Assembly (NCBI GenBank): GCA_039619475.1
Contig: CM077115.1
Coordinates: 401,856,557 to 401,920,556, forward strand
Length of the DNA stretch: 64,000 bases
Direction: 5' to 3'
Source: Icerya purchasi
Taxonomy: Eukaryota; Arthropoda; Insecta; Hemiptera; Monophlebidae
Both the position numbers and the translations under genes were made by a program. Of the stretch, positions 45,421-58,918 are shown in pieces. Position 1 is the first letter of the stretch, and every line of letters begins with the position of its first letter. A model generated the notes under the pieces. The model did no database searches, had not been told where the DNA came from, and worked only from the letters and a program-made list of their open reading frames with translations.

Positions 45421-47092
45421 CGTATGTTATTGAGTTTACACGTATAAAATTACAAATTCACGTAACATCGCGAAATACATTTTATCAGGCAAATTCGTTA
45501 TTTTATACATGTACAAGGTATCTAACAGAAAATATCGTACTTTCTTAGCCCTCGTCCTTTAACAGGCTAGTGTGCCTTCGCAGGTGAATTACACATATAT
45601 TCCGTTGCTCATTGAAGAATCGACAATTAAAACGTTATATTATTAATTTCGCTGTTCCACTTTTCGAATTAGTTCCACGTATATATGTATGAGTTATGTA
45701 TATAAATCGTTTGAATTTCATTGCGTTCGTAATTAAGAAAATGAACCGTTTGTGTTTTGTTTTTGTTTTTTTTTGTTTTTTTCAGTCGCTGGAACATTGC
45801 TAGTAGGCCATAACTTTTACTAAAAATGCCACACCGTATCTCTGGCGGTTTACGGATAATATACTTTTAAATAAACTCTCGGGGGGGGGGGGGGGGATAG
45901 ACGTAACAAATAATGCCAGAAAACGTTTTGCTCCGAGATGTCTACAATACATAAAGTATATCTGAAGTGTCCAACACAACGCGATAAAACGGAAATGAAT
46001 GTAATCCAGCGAGATATCGTTTCTCTTGCATACAAATGACTTGCGCGTAAAGAATTAAAGTATGCATATAGAGGAGACACGTCGTAACTAAATGCTGAAC
46101 ACGAAACGGGCAAAAGCGAGAGAATACAAAAAGATTTAATAACCCTAAGCAGGCACGATTACCAGAGAATCACGTAAGTCAAATTTAACGAATGTAGAAG
46201 GCTAAATGGTCTGTCAAATATATAGATTCACAACGGATTACTTAGGGGAATCAGTAATAGCGAACGAACATCTCTGAAATAGTATACGCGGGGTTAAAGA
46301 ATAAAAATACCATATTTATATGATCGAGGAAGAATTAAGTGTCTAACCATTAGTATAAAGAATCGAGAACATGAGAAATTGAAGAGTTCGGGAATGCATG
46401 CGGAATAAGCAAATGAAACTTGTAAAATATTAAACCTCGAGAGGATGAAATGAGACAACAAAAAAGAACAGAAAAAAAAAAAAACCGTAAATATATAAGA
46501 TCCGTGTCCATAAAGGAACAGTTTTTGGAACGAATTTAAGAAAAAGAGAAAATAAAAAATTGAAACACAAATTACGATTTAAGAAGGAAATTAATGTAGG
46601 TACATAAAAACCTGAAAAATAGGTGAGCAAACTGTGGTATAAATGCACTTGAAAACATCGGATTGATTAATCAAATATCGAATGAAATTGAAGAAAAAAC
46701 GGGACATCTCGTTAAAGAAGAAAGACTGTTTACGCCTTACGAAGTAAATACTAATAAAATAACAATGTAAAATTAAAAATGCACAAAATAGACGCTTTAG
46801 TGTGTCTTAATTCTCGAATGCTGGGGCATTACCCTTAGATGGCACTCGAAAAAAAAATTTGGAAAACGAAAATATAATATAAAATGTAGTAATAATAACG
46901 TCGTTTTTCAAATGTTTTTTTATCAAATAAGTTGATTTTTTTTTTTTTTTTTTTTTTTTTAATACACCTACAGATATGTATTTTTTACCGAAATTACGTA
47001 GTAAATTAAAGCAGATCTCTTGTCATAATGTCCTTTGTCAATTTCCCTTATTTCTCTTTTAATTTCGCCGATCTCTGCCGCCCTCCAAATAT
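45421..47092. other. No gene seen
   Basis: AT-rich; 46100-46700 is purine-rich, as minus-strand copies of the main LINE family are, but no family motif is readable. G-run at 45881. Confidence 0.4.
45881..45897. repeat. G-run
   Basis: Near-uninterrupted run of about 17 G, a possible G-quadruplex former or sequencing-sensitive homopolymer. Confidence 0.85.
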
Positions 47093-48137
47093 ATGTTTAC
47101 TGTTCCTAAGCTCTCTAAATTTCTTCTACACGCCCTAATTAGACACAGGAATTCCGCCGTATTATCAATTCTCAACTTCCTTCGCATGCAACCGTGTTTA
47201 CAGATGGTTCGAAGAGGCCGGATCGTGTCGGTGACTCTTTTATCCTCCCAGATTTTGGCTTTTCAGAATCTTTTCGCCTGCCTCCTTTTGTGTTCCATAT
47301 CCATAAATGTATTAATGACTATCCTACGTTCCATTATTTTCATTTCCTCCAATCACCTTTCCTATAAATTATTGATCATATCTGACTCCATGACCGCCCT
47401 TTAATTCATTCTCCCCTACCTGTTGATTTTATCATACTCCACATACGCTCTCTTATCCCCACGTTCTTTCTTCCCTCTTCTTTGCATTTATATTGATACT
47501 TACTGCGAGTTCTTAGTCATTCGGGCATTTTCGGTAATGAAGCGGCCGACTCCTTGGCTCTCGGGTTGCCGCCTCTTTCTACTTTTCATTAAAAAAAGTC
47601 CCATCGGCTAATCTCCTTGCGCTGTGTAGAAGTTTTCATCTCAGATTACGGTATCGGATATTTACATTTCCTCTTTCCCTAACAATTGCCCTTTTTATCT
47701 GTCTGTTCAACCTAGTCTTCTGTTAACCTATGGTTCTTTTCGTTTCCTTCACTTCGTCGTTCTGTTGTCTAATTCGTCTGCGCTCTTAAGACATACTTTA
47801 TTATCTTCCACCCGTTTTCTTATTTCGTTAGTTGCCTCTCCATATTCTCCACCCAAACGAAGAGCATGTTTGCGTTGCGCATCATGTGTTTATTAAAAGT
47901 GTTCATCTCTTTCTGCTGAGTGTTCTGCTTTCTATTCCATTTTATTGATACTTGGTCTTCCTACTCCATATTGCGCCTCTTATGTCCTATCTTTTCCCTC
48001 TCAACAGATTTCTCCTATTATCTGTTCCTTTCTTCTAACAACATTTGATATCGTATGAAGATATAATTTCACTCCTTCCCTTTTTAATTGTTCCTGGGTA
48101 AAGATCCTCGGTTGACAAGCCCACAAAAAAAAAAAAA
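47093..48137 (+). mobile_element. LINE (main family), RNase H and C-terminal fragment
   Basis: Plus strand, pyrimidine-rich. RNase H motifs: TDGSKR at about 47200-47215, SDSMTAL at 47381-47402 and SHSGIFGNEAADSLAL at 47515-47562. The family C-terminus LILGLPTPYCASYVLSFPSQ lies near 47950-48010. The tail (TTCCTGGGTAAAGATCCTCG) resembles those of sister copies and ends in an A-run at 48125-48137. Several frameshifts. Confidence 0.75.
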
Positions 48138-49729
48138 GTAAACCTTTTTATGACAAAAGACCACATCATCTACGGGTCAAAGTTTTTTATATATACTAAG
48201 GCTCTATGCCAGTCTTCCCATCAGCAAGCGGCATGAACCACCAGATTTAATTTGGTACACCGTAAGAAATTTAATAATGTAACCTATTTAATTTTAAAAT
48301 GAAAATACAATAAATATTTTGTTTTTCGAACAATGACGTAATATCAGTTAAAACCGATTTTTTTATAAGAACTAAAAAAGACTGTATCATCCGTCCAAGG
48401 GATTTCCCCATGACGAGCAAGATCGGGTTTCTTACATATATATTAATGATTACGTCATTCTTACACCGCCCGCTCGTCCGCTTGACCACCCGCCAGCATC
48501 GTTCGCGGTTTAAAATGAAAATCCTGTAAGGGACGATATTTGCAACGATTTTATAAAATACCTATTCCGTTTTATAAACAATCATCATGATTAATACTCT
48601 CTTCCATAGAAATTATAAAAGACTCTAGCATAGATGCGAGACCATCAAAGTTTCTTCCTTTTTTCATGCATCTAACCTCTTCCTTATGCAGACGACTCTT
48701 ATATCTATCTAAGTACATGTTTAGAATTCGTCTGGTGAACGCAGCATACATGTATCCGCGACTGTCCTAGAATTCCTAGGATATAAAAATTAACGCAACT
48801 CGCAGGGTAGGGCTGAAAAGAAAGAAGCAGTAACGATCGCCGAAGGAACTGCGATAATCGGTAAGCGCGATGTACAGAATATTAGAAAAGCAATTTCCCG
48901 CTCAGTTAGCAGAAAAATCGCCTGCGAGAATTAAGAAAACACATACGAATCTAGAACGATCGTATACAATGAGTAGGTCTAATAATAGGATAGGACGGGA
49001 AAAGAACCGTGTACCGAGTTAGGTCTTTCACGAGAGCAGATCAGTCGCGCATTGGTGCATGAAGCAGAAACATACGGAAATCAAAATGGAATCTGACATA
49101 CATTAGACGCGTTGCTCGCCATTTACCTGTACACGTCCAACCAGAGCACGGAGTCGTCGAGAAATTAACAAATAGCTTGCTTGCTTCTTCAGCAGATGCT
49201 GCGATCAACTCTACAAATGTGGCTCTAGAACTGATGACAGCAAAGATGAATTGCCATCGTCAGAATTTGACATAAACGGTTTAGCTTGTCTTTCTGGGCC
49301 ACTCTTGTTCCATTTCAGATTACATGGGGAAAAATCATTTACCCATAAATGACACATATCGCGCGTCGCTAACACGCTAAAAATGACATTAGAGAAAGTA
49401 CCGGAATATCCTGTCCGCAGCGCACATACTCTTTTATTGAACGTAGAACCGAACCGGTTATTAAGGGCAGTCGGTTGATTTCCTTATTTATTCGCTCGCT
49501 ATGTGAAATTTATAAAACAAAAAACGTAAAACAATATAATGAATATATACAATAATGTATCGAGGAAATAATAAAGATAATTTAGGTTATCGGACTAGAG
49601 AAAAGTTAGTAGGGAACAATTTTTATCATGAATATTGTACAAAAGCCTTTCAAAAATAAATAAATAAAATAATAGTAATATAAAGTAAAACCACGCAGTT
49701 CTTCGCGGAACGATCGTTCTTCTTTTTAT
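48138..49729. other. No gene seen
   Basis: 48760-49450 is more GC-balanced than the surroundings, with a TATAAAA at 48782-48788 and a donor-like ATCGGTAAGC near 48860, but no open frame. It might be a leader exon of an unseen plus-strand gene. Confidence 0.3.
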
Positions 49730-50121
49730 TTACCTGTTCAACCTGATCTTCCTAATTCCTCTAGTTTCTTGAGTTTTTTTCGTTTTCGGGTTCTGTTGTC
49801 ATTTGTACTATTCCTCTGTGTTATTTTAATCAGATTCTTTTCCTTTCCTCTTGTTTTTGCTTTGCCCTTATTCCCTCTCTAAATTTTTCTTTCCGCCCCC
49901 GGAATGGAACAATGGTTCTGTGAATCTTCTTTGAATACTCTTTTTGCTGAGCGTTGTATTCTATGTTCTCAACTGCTAAAGCTCAACCATCTCATGGCGT
50001 ACCTTATATTCTTTCTAACTATTGGTTCCTTCATGTTGTCGATATTTAATCGAATCGAAATTTAACTGACGGGTCTTTCCTTTCTTTTTGTTTTTGGGTG
50101 GCAAGCGGATGCAACAAAAAA
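49730..50121 (+). mobile_element. LINE (main family), degraded C-terminal fragment
   Basis: Across frames the plus strand gives YLPVQPDLPNSSSF, then a FVLFLCVILIRF region, CEYSLFAERCILCSQLLKL and a TIGSFMLSIFNRIEI end, all alignable with sister copies. It ends with GGGTGGCAAGCGGATGC and an A-run. Confidence 0.6.
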
Positions 50122-51039
50122 AAAAGAATAAAATATTTTAAATCGTATTTTTTTAAGTTCATCGATCGTTTGCTTAAAACTCTTGGTTAGCTGTCCGAGT
50201 TATTTCTTGCTCTCCTTATTTTGCTTTTCGTATCATATCACTCAACTCACTATCTGCCCATTACGGCTGTCTTCATTTCTCTCATACATTATTGACGACA
50301 AATGCAACACCCTTCAATTTTAAGTAATACCTAATACGCGTGCTGCTGCCGACATATTGGAAATGAAAGAAAGAAGTTCACTTTTCCTGGAGCTGGTTCT
50401 CCTAGTTCTCCTTTAAATCATTTATTTTCATTCTTCTTCGTCCGCTAGTTTGAATATTCTTTCTATACGTAATTTTAATTTCAATACCTCTGGTTTCTCT
50501 TGTTCTTTATGAGTTTGTGTACCGCACTCATAATCTCGCAACTTTACCATTTTTATTATCCATCATCTCTGATTTTCAACATTCGTCCCCAGATTCACAC
50601 TTCGAATTACTCTACTTTCCAAGCTGTTTAAAAAATCTTTCCGAATGAATCGCTTTCTCCTCTGTTTTACATCCATACGATGGAGGAAATATTTTACTTT
50701 TTAAATGTTTCCTTTCATTTACTCCAAGTTTCAGTTTTTCGTTCTTGTTTACTTTTCTTTACATCACTACTATGTTATTTGTAAACTCATTAATCCCTAC
50801 ATTTCTTCTTTCCTGACGCTTACATCAACTCCCCCTCCCCCTTCGTGTGTCTCGTATTTTTACGCATACTTTACCCAGATTTAATAAATCAGATGCACAC
50901 TGCATCTATATAAGCGATAAATAGATATAATTAAAATCAATAAAATTAAAAATAATAACATATAGATGTACTTGATGCGAGGCAAGGAACGAAATAACCG
51001 GTAACAGCCAGAAGCCGTCAACTATCGACCGGAATGGAG
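50122..51039. other. Pyrimidine-rich DNA, no gene seen
   Basis: The plus strand is T/C-rich like the sense strand of the main LINE family. No motif is readable. It may be a more decayed copy. Confidence 0.35.
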
Positions 51040-52067
51040 ATAAAATAATAATGATAATTATAGAAAGAGGAAGGACACGACTCCAAATACAACAAACAGT
51101 CGAAGAAGAAAAGAGATCATTAGCAAAATACTTGAAGAAAAATTCTGAACAAAATATGAAGGAGGCATACAAAATTAGCGATCTAAAGTTTAAAGAAACT
51201 AAATACGAATGTAAGAAGAGAAAGGTGGCAAAATAAACAGCTGTATGGCCAATTTATCAAAAAAATACAATGTAAAGCTAATATGGATGACACATGGCAA
51301 TGGCTGCAGAATGGAACTTTGAAAAAGGAAACAAAAGGACTCATAATGGCAGCTCAGGAACAGAGGGCCTTTCGTACAAATGCTATAAAAAACAAGATGA
51401 AAGCAGGTGCCGATTGTGTCAAGAAACAGAAGAAACTGTAGAACCTGCGTAGATGTAGTTGCAAAAATACTGCACAAACTGAATATCTACAAAAACATAA
51501 TAGAGTGGCCACAATGATTCATTGGAGTCTGTGTAATATGGCGGGAATATAAGCTCGAAAAAAGTAATTTGTAGAATAAAATATTGTGGGACTTTCGGAT
51601 CCAGACTGATAAACATCTAGAACATAACACGCCAGATATCACTGTAGTCGGGAAAAATCAAGTATATCTGATAAATATATCAAATCCTGGAGATAGATAA
51701 GAGATAAAGAACAAGAAAAACTATTGCTGTATAAGAACCTGCAAGTAGAACTTACAAGGTTATGGGGGAAAAAAGGTAATTATTGTTTCGATAGTAATCA
51801 GTGTCCTTGGAGCAATTCCACCCAACCTAAGAAAACACCTAGAAATAAAAGGATTGAATACAGTGACAATAGCACAGCTTCAAAAATCAACGCTATTAAG
51901 AACAGCCTACATACTGCGCAGATACCTCTGTGACTCTAGATCCTTGGATAGGATTCGAGACACAAATACTTTCGTTCCGATCGTAAAACAATAAGGCTGC
52001 GAGAAAACACAATAATAATAATAATAAATGAAAATAAAAAACAAAAAAAAAAAAAAAAAAAAAAAAA
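51040..52067 (+). mobile_element. Second LINE type, RT C-terminal region with (AAT)n tail
   Basis: Across frames the plus strand encodes the C-terminal part of a non-LTR RT common in invertebrates. Pieces in order: VEEEKRSLAKYLKKNSEQ, TWQWLQNGTLKKETKGLIM and AAQEQRAFRTNAIKNKMK, IHWSLCN, ILWDFRIQTDKHLEHNTPDI and VVGKNQVYLINISNPGD, and QLQKSTLLRTAYILRRYL. It ends with GCGAGAAAACAC and (AAT)n (52010-52027), then an A-run at 52045-52067. Numerous stops and frameshifts. It is distinct from the main family. The clade (R4-like or similar) is not certain. Confidence 0.8.
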
Positions 52068-52371
52068 CAGTTTGATAATAGAAAGTTTTTTGGTTAAATG
52101 GTGACAATGGAAAGTATAAAATGAGAAATATGAAAACAAGACAATAAGATAAAAGTAGTCAATTATGGGTAAAAATCATTGACAACTTGATCGCAAAATT
52201 AAAAAACGTTATCAATGACCGATAAGTCAGTTTCCGTTGAAAATCAGTAATCTTATATTATCACCGCAACGCCCCCAAAAATGAAATCGGATCAGCCAGG
52301 TAATTTACTTTCAGAAAAAAAATTAATAATTTTATATACATTTTAATAATCTGTCTGTTCTCATTTGTACA

Positions 52372-52405
<34 letters not shown>

Positions 52406-53444
52406 TTTTAACGTGCCGTATACAGCGACTAGGCTAGAGACACGGCAAATCATTTGTATATTTCTGCGCTATTTTTCATCGATCTACCGGTAAAAAAAGA
52501 AAAAACATAAAAATTTGTAAATTATTAAACTAACTTACAAATAAACTGTAAATTAATCGTACGACAAGTAAATTAAGAAAATTAAAAAAACTACATTCGT
52601 TCTACAAACGAAATTTCTCCGTCAATTTTTTTTTTTTAATCTGAATTATTATATCGTCCAATCCAATTAAACAATAAAATAATATTTAAATAATAAAATA
52701 ACTTTTTCCCTTAATTTATATAATTGCTTTGCAATTATACATTAATAGTCAGATTGTGTTGCATTAATTTCTTTAATCGCAAGCTTATTTAAGCATTTAA
52801 ATTCTTTACCTTACTAACTCAGATGCATCCTCCTTCAATATCCCCCGTTTATTTTAGCACTATTACAACCATATAAGAAATGTCTAACATTGTCTCAAGA
52901 AGGGTATTTGACTCAATTATCGAATGTAGATTTACCGTGGCTGGACGTAAATTTTACGTTAAAAAATTTGTGGCCTATAATTTTTATTTTCTAATTTTTT
53001 TTGTGTTGATTAATTAAGCCGTATCATAATTATATTCCGTAATGTTTCAATTTTCTGTCTGAAATATAATCCATAAATTGCTTTACATGGATTATAGATT
53101 TTCTCCCGCTCGACAAATAATTGATATTGAATTCGCCATCTCGGCTGCACGTATTATATGATATTGCAAACTTTAACGTTAATTACCTTAAAAATTCAAC
53201 TATAATCTTTCTTTTGCTCACCTTTATTATCCTTTAGATTTCTTCATCATTTTAAAAACCTGCTGATTTCACGTGTAATTCATTACTTCTTGCATATTAG
53301 TATTGCCCTCTTGCTGGTTAAAAGTTTTAAGTAATTACATACGAGAAAAAATCTGCATAATTTTTTGTTACTACAATGAGTTCTCGAAGAATGTTAATAC
53401 ACTACACTCACAGAATATATCGAGTCTAAAAAAAATATATAAGT
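52068..53444. other. No gene seen
   Basis: Very AT-rich, with a long T-run at 52373-52398. Confidence 0.5.
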
Positions 53445-54570
53445 ATTTTTTTTTTTTTTTTTAATATAAAATATTAGTTTATATATTATCTTTTGAGCGC
53501 ACCAGCGGCTTTGACCCAACAGCTACAGAAATTATGGAAGGGGTTAAATAGAAAGACGATTAGAAATAGAGCTTAGGAAAGATTGAAGTACAGGGATTAT
53601 ATCTGGAGATGGAAAGGAAAGGACAAAGGAAGAATTATAAGGAGCAGGAAGACCCAGTGTTAAGATTTTAGCGTACAAAACAAAGCGCTCAGAATCAAGG
53701 GCAGGACACTCAAAGAAGATGTTGTTTGCATCACATATGGAAGGAGAGATGGAACTATGAAGGAGACAATCGGGTGAGAAGGACAGGGAAAGACGAAAGC
53801 GTGAAGAGGGTAGAAGGGAGTGATTAAAACGCAATCTAATTAAGGAAACGATCGCGGAGCGTTGATAAGAAGAGGAATGAAACCACGGCTGAAAACAGGG
53901 AACCGGCTGAATTTGAAGATAATGAGAGGCGGGATTATCAAATAAAGAAGGATAGATGTCCGACCATAGTCGGGAATGATTAGCTGAGGAAAGGAGGATG
54001 TCCGAGGTAGGAAAATTATAGAGTAAAGGACCATCGCGGGCGGCTGAACGGGTTAAAAAATCCGCTAACTCGTTGCCCTCGATGCCAGAATGGCTAGTAA
54101 CCCACAAAAGGTCAATATTAATGGAGCGGGATGAGAGTAGATTGGATATGAGAAAACGAATTGAGAAAATAATAGAGTTTGAGGAATGAGAAGGAGGGGA
54201 AGAAATAGCTTGAAGAACACTTTTGGATTCGGAGACAATGAGTCATTTACTGATCCCTCTTATGGATGGAATGAGCGAGACTGCGCGTAAAATGGAGATA
54301 GACTCCGCTATGAAGATAGAACAGAAAGAAGGGAGCTTGAAGGATTCAGGGTGACGCAAGGAGAGGAAGGTAAACGCACCGTCGACCCCATTCTTATTTT
54401 TAGAACCGTCAGTGAAGAATGTTAGATGAGAAGGAAAAGATGTATCAAGCAAGTGGAGGAATTCGGCTTGGATTGTAGAATGTGCGATGAAGCTGGTCTG
54501 GAGAAAGAGAGAGAAGAGATTAATAGTCTGCCAAATGCTGGTGAAGTCATAGGAAAATAAATTACTAAAA
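53445..54570 (-). mobile_element. LINE (main family), best preserved copy: RNase H and C-terminal domain
   Basis: 5'-truncated copy on the minus strand. RNase H motifs in order: FFTDGSKNK (first Asp), IAESISILRA (Glu), IVSESKSVLQAI (third position Glu instead of the usual Asp) and WVTSHSGIEGNELADFLTRS (last Asp). Then follows the family C-terminus (VSLIRLRFNHSLLPSSRFR, CDANNIFFECPALDSER, LGLPAPYNSSFVLSFP, ending SNRLSI). A single in-frame TGA separates the two halves (between 54243 and the SESK motif). The tail is GTTGGGTCAAAGCCGCTGG followed by an A-run at 53462-53445. Its low decay suggests the youngest copy here. Confidence 0.85.
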
Positions 54571-55482
54571 GTGGCATGTCAATCACGAATTCTATTGCAG
54601 ATTATCGCACTTTTTATAAATAAAGTCCTCCATCTTACAAAAAAGCTGCCGTGAATACCGGTAAAAATGTATATTTTAATATTTGGAACAAATACGACAT
54701 TCATAAAGAGATTAGCTAAAACAAACGCTCTCGCCAACTTCTGAATGTTAAAAGAACACTTTTTTGACAAAAATTTAAATTTTTCAATAAATTAATATTC
54801 TCATTGAAAATATAAAAATTAAAAATTTTTTATAAGTAAAGTTTCAGTTTAACGCTAAATTTTTCTTTCGTGAATTGAAAATATGGAGTGAATTGAAAAA
54901 AAGGAAAATTCGTTATAAAAAATAGTTTTGTATTTGTTTTCAAAAAAATTGGCGTTCTACATTTTAATCATATAGTTTACTAATCCGAAAGTAATTATTA
55001 TTCTTTAATAATTTAAATAAATTCCTATAAGTTGTCTTTTATATTTCGCTCAGTACTAAGTTTTACATTTTATGTAATTAATACAGAACAGCTTTACGAA
55101 TTTCTTTATTCTAATTAATTTTTCTTTTCTATAATAACATATGTGAATCGAATAAAATGGAAAAGATATATATTTAAGAACAGCGATAATATCAAAGAAT
55201 TATATACTAATTCTATTGTTCAAATTAAACTATGTCGTACTTATTATAATTAAAGTTCCATAAATTTAAAAAAAATACTGAATACCGGTTAAAATATTTA
55301 AAGGTGTTTTAAAATAAACGCAATATACACCTCTAATGTCTGTAGACTGTCGACAGTGTACGCCAGTGTTCATTTTCTGTTTTTTTTTTCTAGTAAAATT
55401 ACGTTGAATTTCAAAGTAAAAGTGTTAATTATGTTTTTATAAAATACACATCGCTAAACAGCATAGCGAAGTGAATTCTAAC

Positions 55483-55520
<38 letters not shown>

Positions 55521-58500
55521 GTAGAATCAGAGTGTGTCCGCTCTAAGTACGACACCTTCAAAACATCAATACGAAAGATAAAAAAGAGTAATCATTTTTA
55601 TTTAATGGCAATTAAAAGCGTAAGCAAGGCGTAATTCCGTTAGTTGTAGACATGGTGAAACAGACAAGGATAAGCAGAGTAAACATTAATGGAAGATGAG
55701 TATAAACGAGAAACATTGTATACAGAGGATAGAAAAAGAGAGCTCCAATTCCGACAAAGATGAGAACACACTCTGAAGTGAGGCGGAGATACTTTCAAAT
55801 GTTAAGATCTTAGGCTTATGAACGAATCTGATAATTGCTAGGCCGAAAAGAAGAAAGTTCTGAAAGTAGCCAAAACGAAGACGAAAATTATGGAAATTAG
55901 ACAAAGGAAAGGGAGGGGAAATAAAAAATATAGAGAAAAATAGGCGGATCGGAAGTGGCGAGCTAGACGAAAGATAAGCGAGGCATTAAAAAGTTGTAGA
56001 AAACATGAAAAACTAGAAAAATGTGTGAAAAAAATTGAAACTGAAAATATATATAGGACGACGAGTGTAAATGGTCGGTCTTTACACGGGTAAACTTCCT
56101 ATTAGTTTAATTTTTAATTGCTGCCGTTCTTTTACAGTTAGCGAGAGTAAATACACAAATTACCTTGGTGACTAACCAGCAACCTTGATAGCCCAGTGAA
56201 AGGCAACAGTACGGGTCAGGTGTGTATATCCTGTTTCGTACACAAAGAAGTACCTTCAACAGCCGGATTCGAGAATAATCAAATTTCAACAAGTAATTTA
56301 GCATTTGTTCCGGCAGTTTGCAGCGTACTTCAACTAGGAGACATTTAAGATGAACGTAGTAGAATAATAGCTTTCGATGGAAAATTAATAGAGATGAAAC
56401 TAATCCCCCAGTACTAGAAGATCTTCAAGCCAGTCTTCTTTACGCAATTTTAACTGATTACAGTGGAATGCAAAAAGTTAAGATACAGTGGCGTAAGAAG
56501 GTGGCGAAAGCGTACAATCAAAAGACGGGGCTGCTGCTAATGATTCAAATCTTACCTTAGAAAATAGTTTGATCGTTTTTGGAGTCTATAATCATGTCTA
56601 GAATTGTATAAAGTGGACAGAAGCAAATAAAAAACAAAAGAAAAACACAAACCGGTTAACGGCAACCAGCGAAGAACCGGTAAAAATGGTTCTACTACTG
56701 CTTGGTAGAAAGGAAACACAGTTAGCTATCGCCGAAAACGAAATGCTTCCCCATTACAGACTATGGTGAATATGAAACACGCGAGAAACACGTTGCATCA
56801 GTAAAGGACGGACAATGAAAAATTCTAAACGTAAACGGCCTGCAGGAATAAACAATAAAATCGAAAACATCGATGATCCCCTCACGAAACAATTCGAATG
56901 TACATGACGAGAGAGGAAAATAAATTTGGATTATAGAAGAGTAAATTGAAAATGCTGTTCTAATACGTGTATTGCAACATCGAAGTAAATAATTTAATAA
57001 ATTAGTAACACTTAAAATAATTTAAAAATCCAAATGTGCAATAATGAAAAATAAATATCAAGCAGTAGGGGAAAGTAAATGCGTATTTAAATGAGCGACT
57101 GGACCATCTGACATCGATGCGGTGCACATCTTAATAGATCTAGACATCGTAAACAAGGCTTGGAAAGGAACAGCGTAAAATAAGATAACGGACGAAACAG
57201 AGCATTTTTAATTTATCTCATCCAATGGAAGAAAGTAATTGAAAAAGTTATATCAGTAGACTATAAAGTCTGCCATCGTTGAGTCCGAAGAATCGTCGCT
57301 AGAACTAAGTAATTCAATCGAATTTCGTTCAAATCTCAACCCACGAACTCGTCAGAATCATTGGAGTCGGAGCCAAAACCTATAAGTGCAACAATTATCA
57401 CACCCCAGCCGGAAACAATGAAATGAACATTTTTAATATATTTTTATACTAATCACTGTTTATTTATATTTTGTATAGGTTAATTTTATTTTTAGTAGTC
57501 GATCCATCTCGCTGAATACTTATAAGAAATTTAATTAAAACAAATTATAAAAATAAAATAAATCTAAAACCATTATTTATAAAAAGTAATAATAAAAAAT
57601 GCTTTTTTACAAAAAATAAATATCGACTTCAAGGTTTATTATAAAACTTTAAAAATGCATTGAAAAGTAAAAAATAATTACTCCCGATAAGGGAAATATA
57701 TATCAGAGTTCTACTACTCGCGCCACTAAAGCGCATATGCAGCTTAATTCTAGTAATTTATCTTTATTTGTATTTGTACCCAGAAACTTCAATAAATTTT
57801 GTTTGATTTTATTTGATATATTTATTAAAAATAACACGTTCGGAATAACCACTCCGAAATCATTTAGATCTGCTCCAGATTCTGACAACACATTTTGTGT
57901 TTTTAACAATATTTTCTTGATTTTATTTTTCTTCTGAAAACGGGTGAATGCAACATTTGTTCGTTGTGCGACGTCTTTCGGAATTGAGATATATCCGGCT
58001 GTGATACTTCCGAGGATATAACTGTGTCCTGGGAGTTACCCACGCCTAGTTTGGATACCGTTTTACCCCATCATTTATTTAATACGTGAACTGACTAAAA
58101 GGCTAAAAGGACACCAGGTGGAAAAAAAAAAAAAATCCAACGACATATACACACTTTGTTTCTAATAACTCTCATCATACTGCTCCTTCATTGTTAATAA
58201 TTTTTATATATGTATAATTTCTTTTTTAATTTCTTCAACTATTTAAGTTCATTTTCAATGGGTATTCTTTGTTTTTCTGTTCTAAACGAAAATAAGTAGA
58301 TTTTCTACGAACACTTAAAAATAATACTAATATAATATTAAAAATTTATCTTTATCAGTACATTTCCTTTTTGTTTTTAGTACTAAAGATAGAAAATTCG
58401 ACCGGATAAACGTTTCTACTATATTAACTTAATAAATTCAATACGGTTTGTTATAGTGTTTATAATTTTTTGAATTTCTGTCGAACGTTCTGTTCTGCAC

Positions 58501-58918
58501 TATCAACGTTTCAGAGGATTGCTTTTTTTATTAATGCGATTCTTACTTTTTCCTGTCTTTCTCTTTTCTTTTGTCTTGCTGATTCCTTCGTTTTGTTAAT
58601 ATCTAAATTTATTTAGTCAATATTTCTAGTCAATGAGTCCGAAAGCGGCATATCCCAAAAAACAAAAAAAAAATCAGTCCTTTTCAAATTTAGGGTTTCG
58701 ATTTTTATAGCGAGCAGATTCGTACAAAATTATTCCATTATCAAATTTTGATAGTGTCGAAACTCCTCTCTATAGAAAAATGAAAGCATTAATACCAGAC
58801 AGTCTTGTCTATCCGATAACAAACAGATATTTTTATTTATGCAGCGCCCCGCAATCATTTTAAATGTAATTCTCTGGCAAAGCATCTCAATGTGTTTTAT
58901 CCAAAAGTAAAAGTAAAA
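54571..58918. other. No gene seen
   Basis: Mostly AT-rich. 55620-56030 is purine-rich and may be an unreadable minus-strand LINE copy. 56640-57420 is mixed-composition with broken plus-strand frames (EEPVKMVLLLLGRKETQLAI) that I could not assign. 57960-58135 ends in an A-run and may be a LINE 3' end. Confidence 0.4.
55482..55520. repeat. (AAT)n microsatellite
   Basis: About 13 AAT units after GAATTCTAAC. It could be the tail of an unrecognised LINE. Confidence 0.9.
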
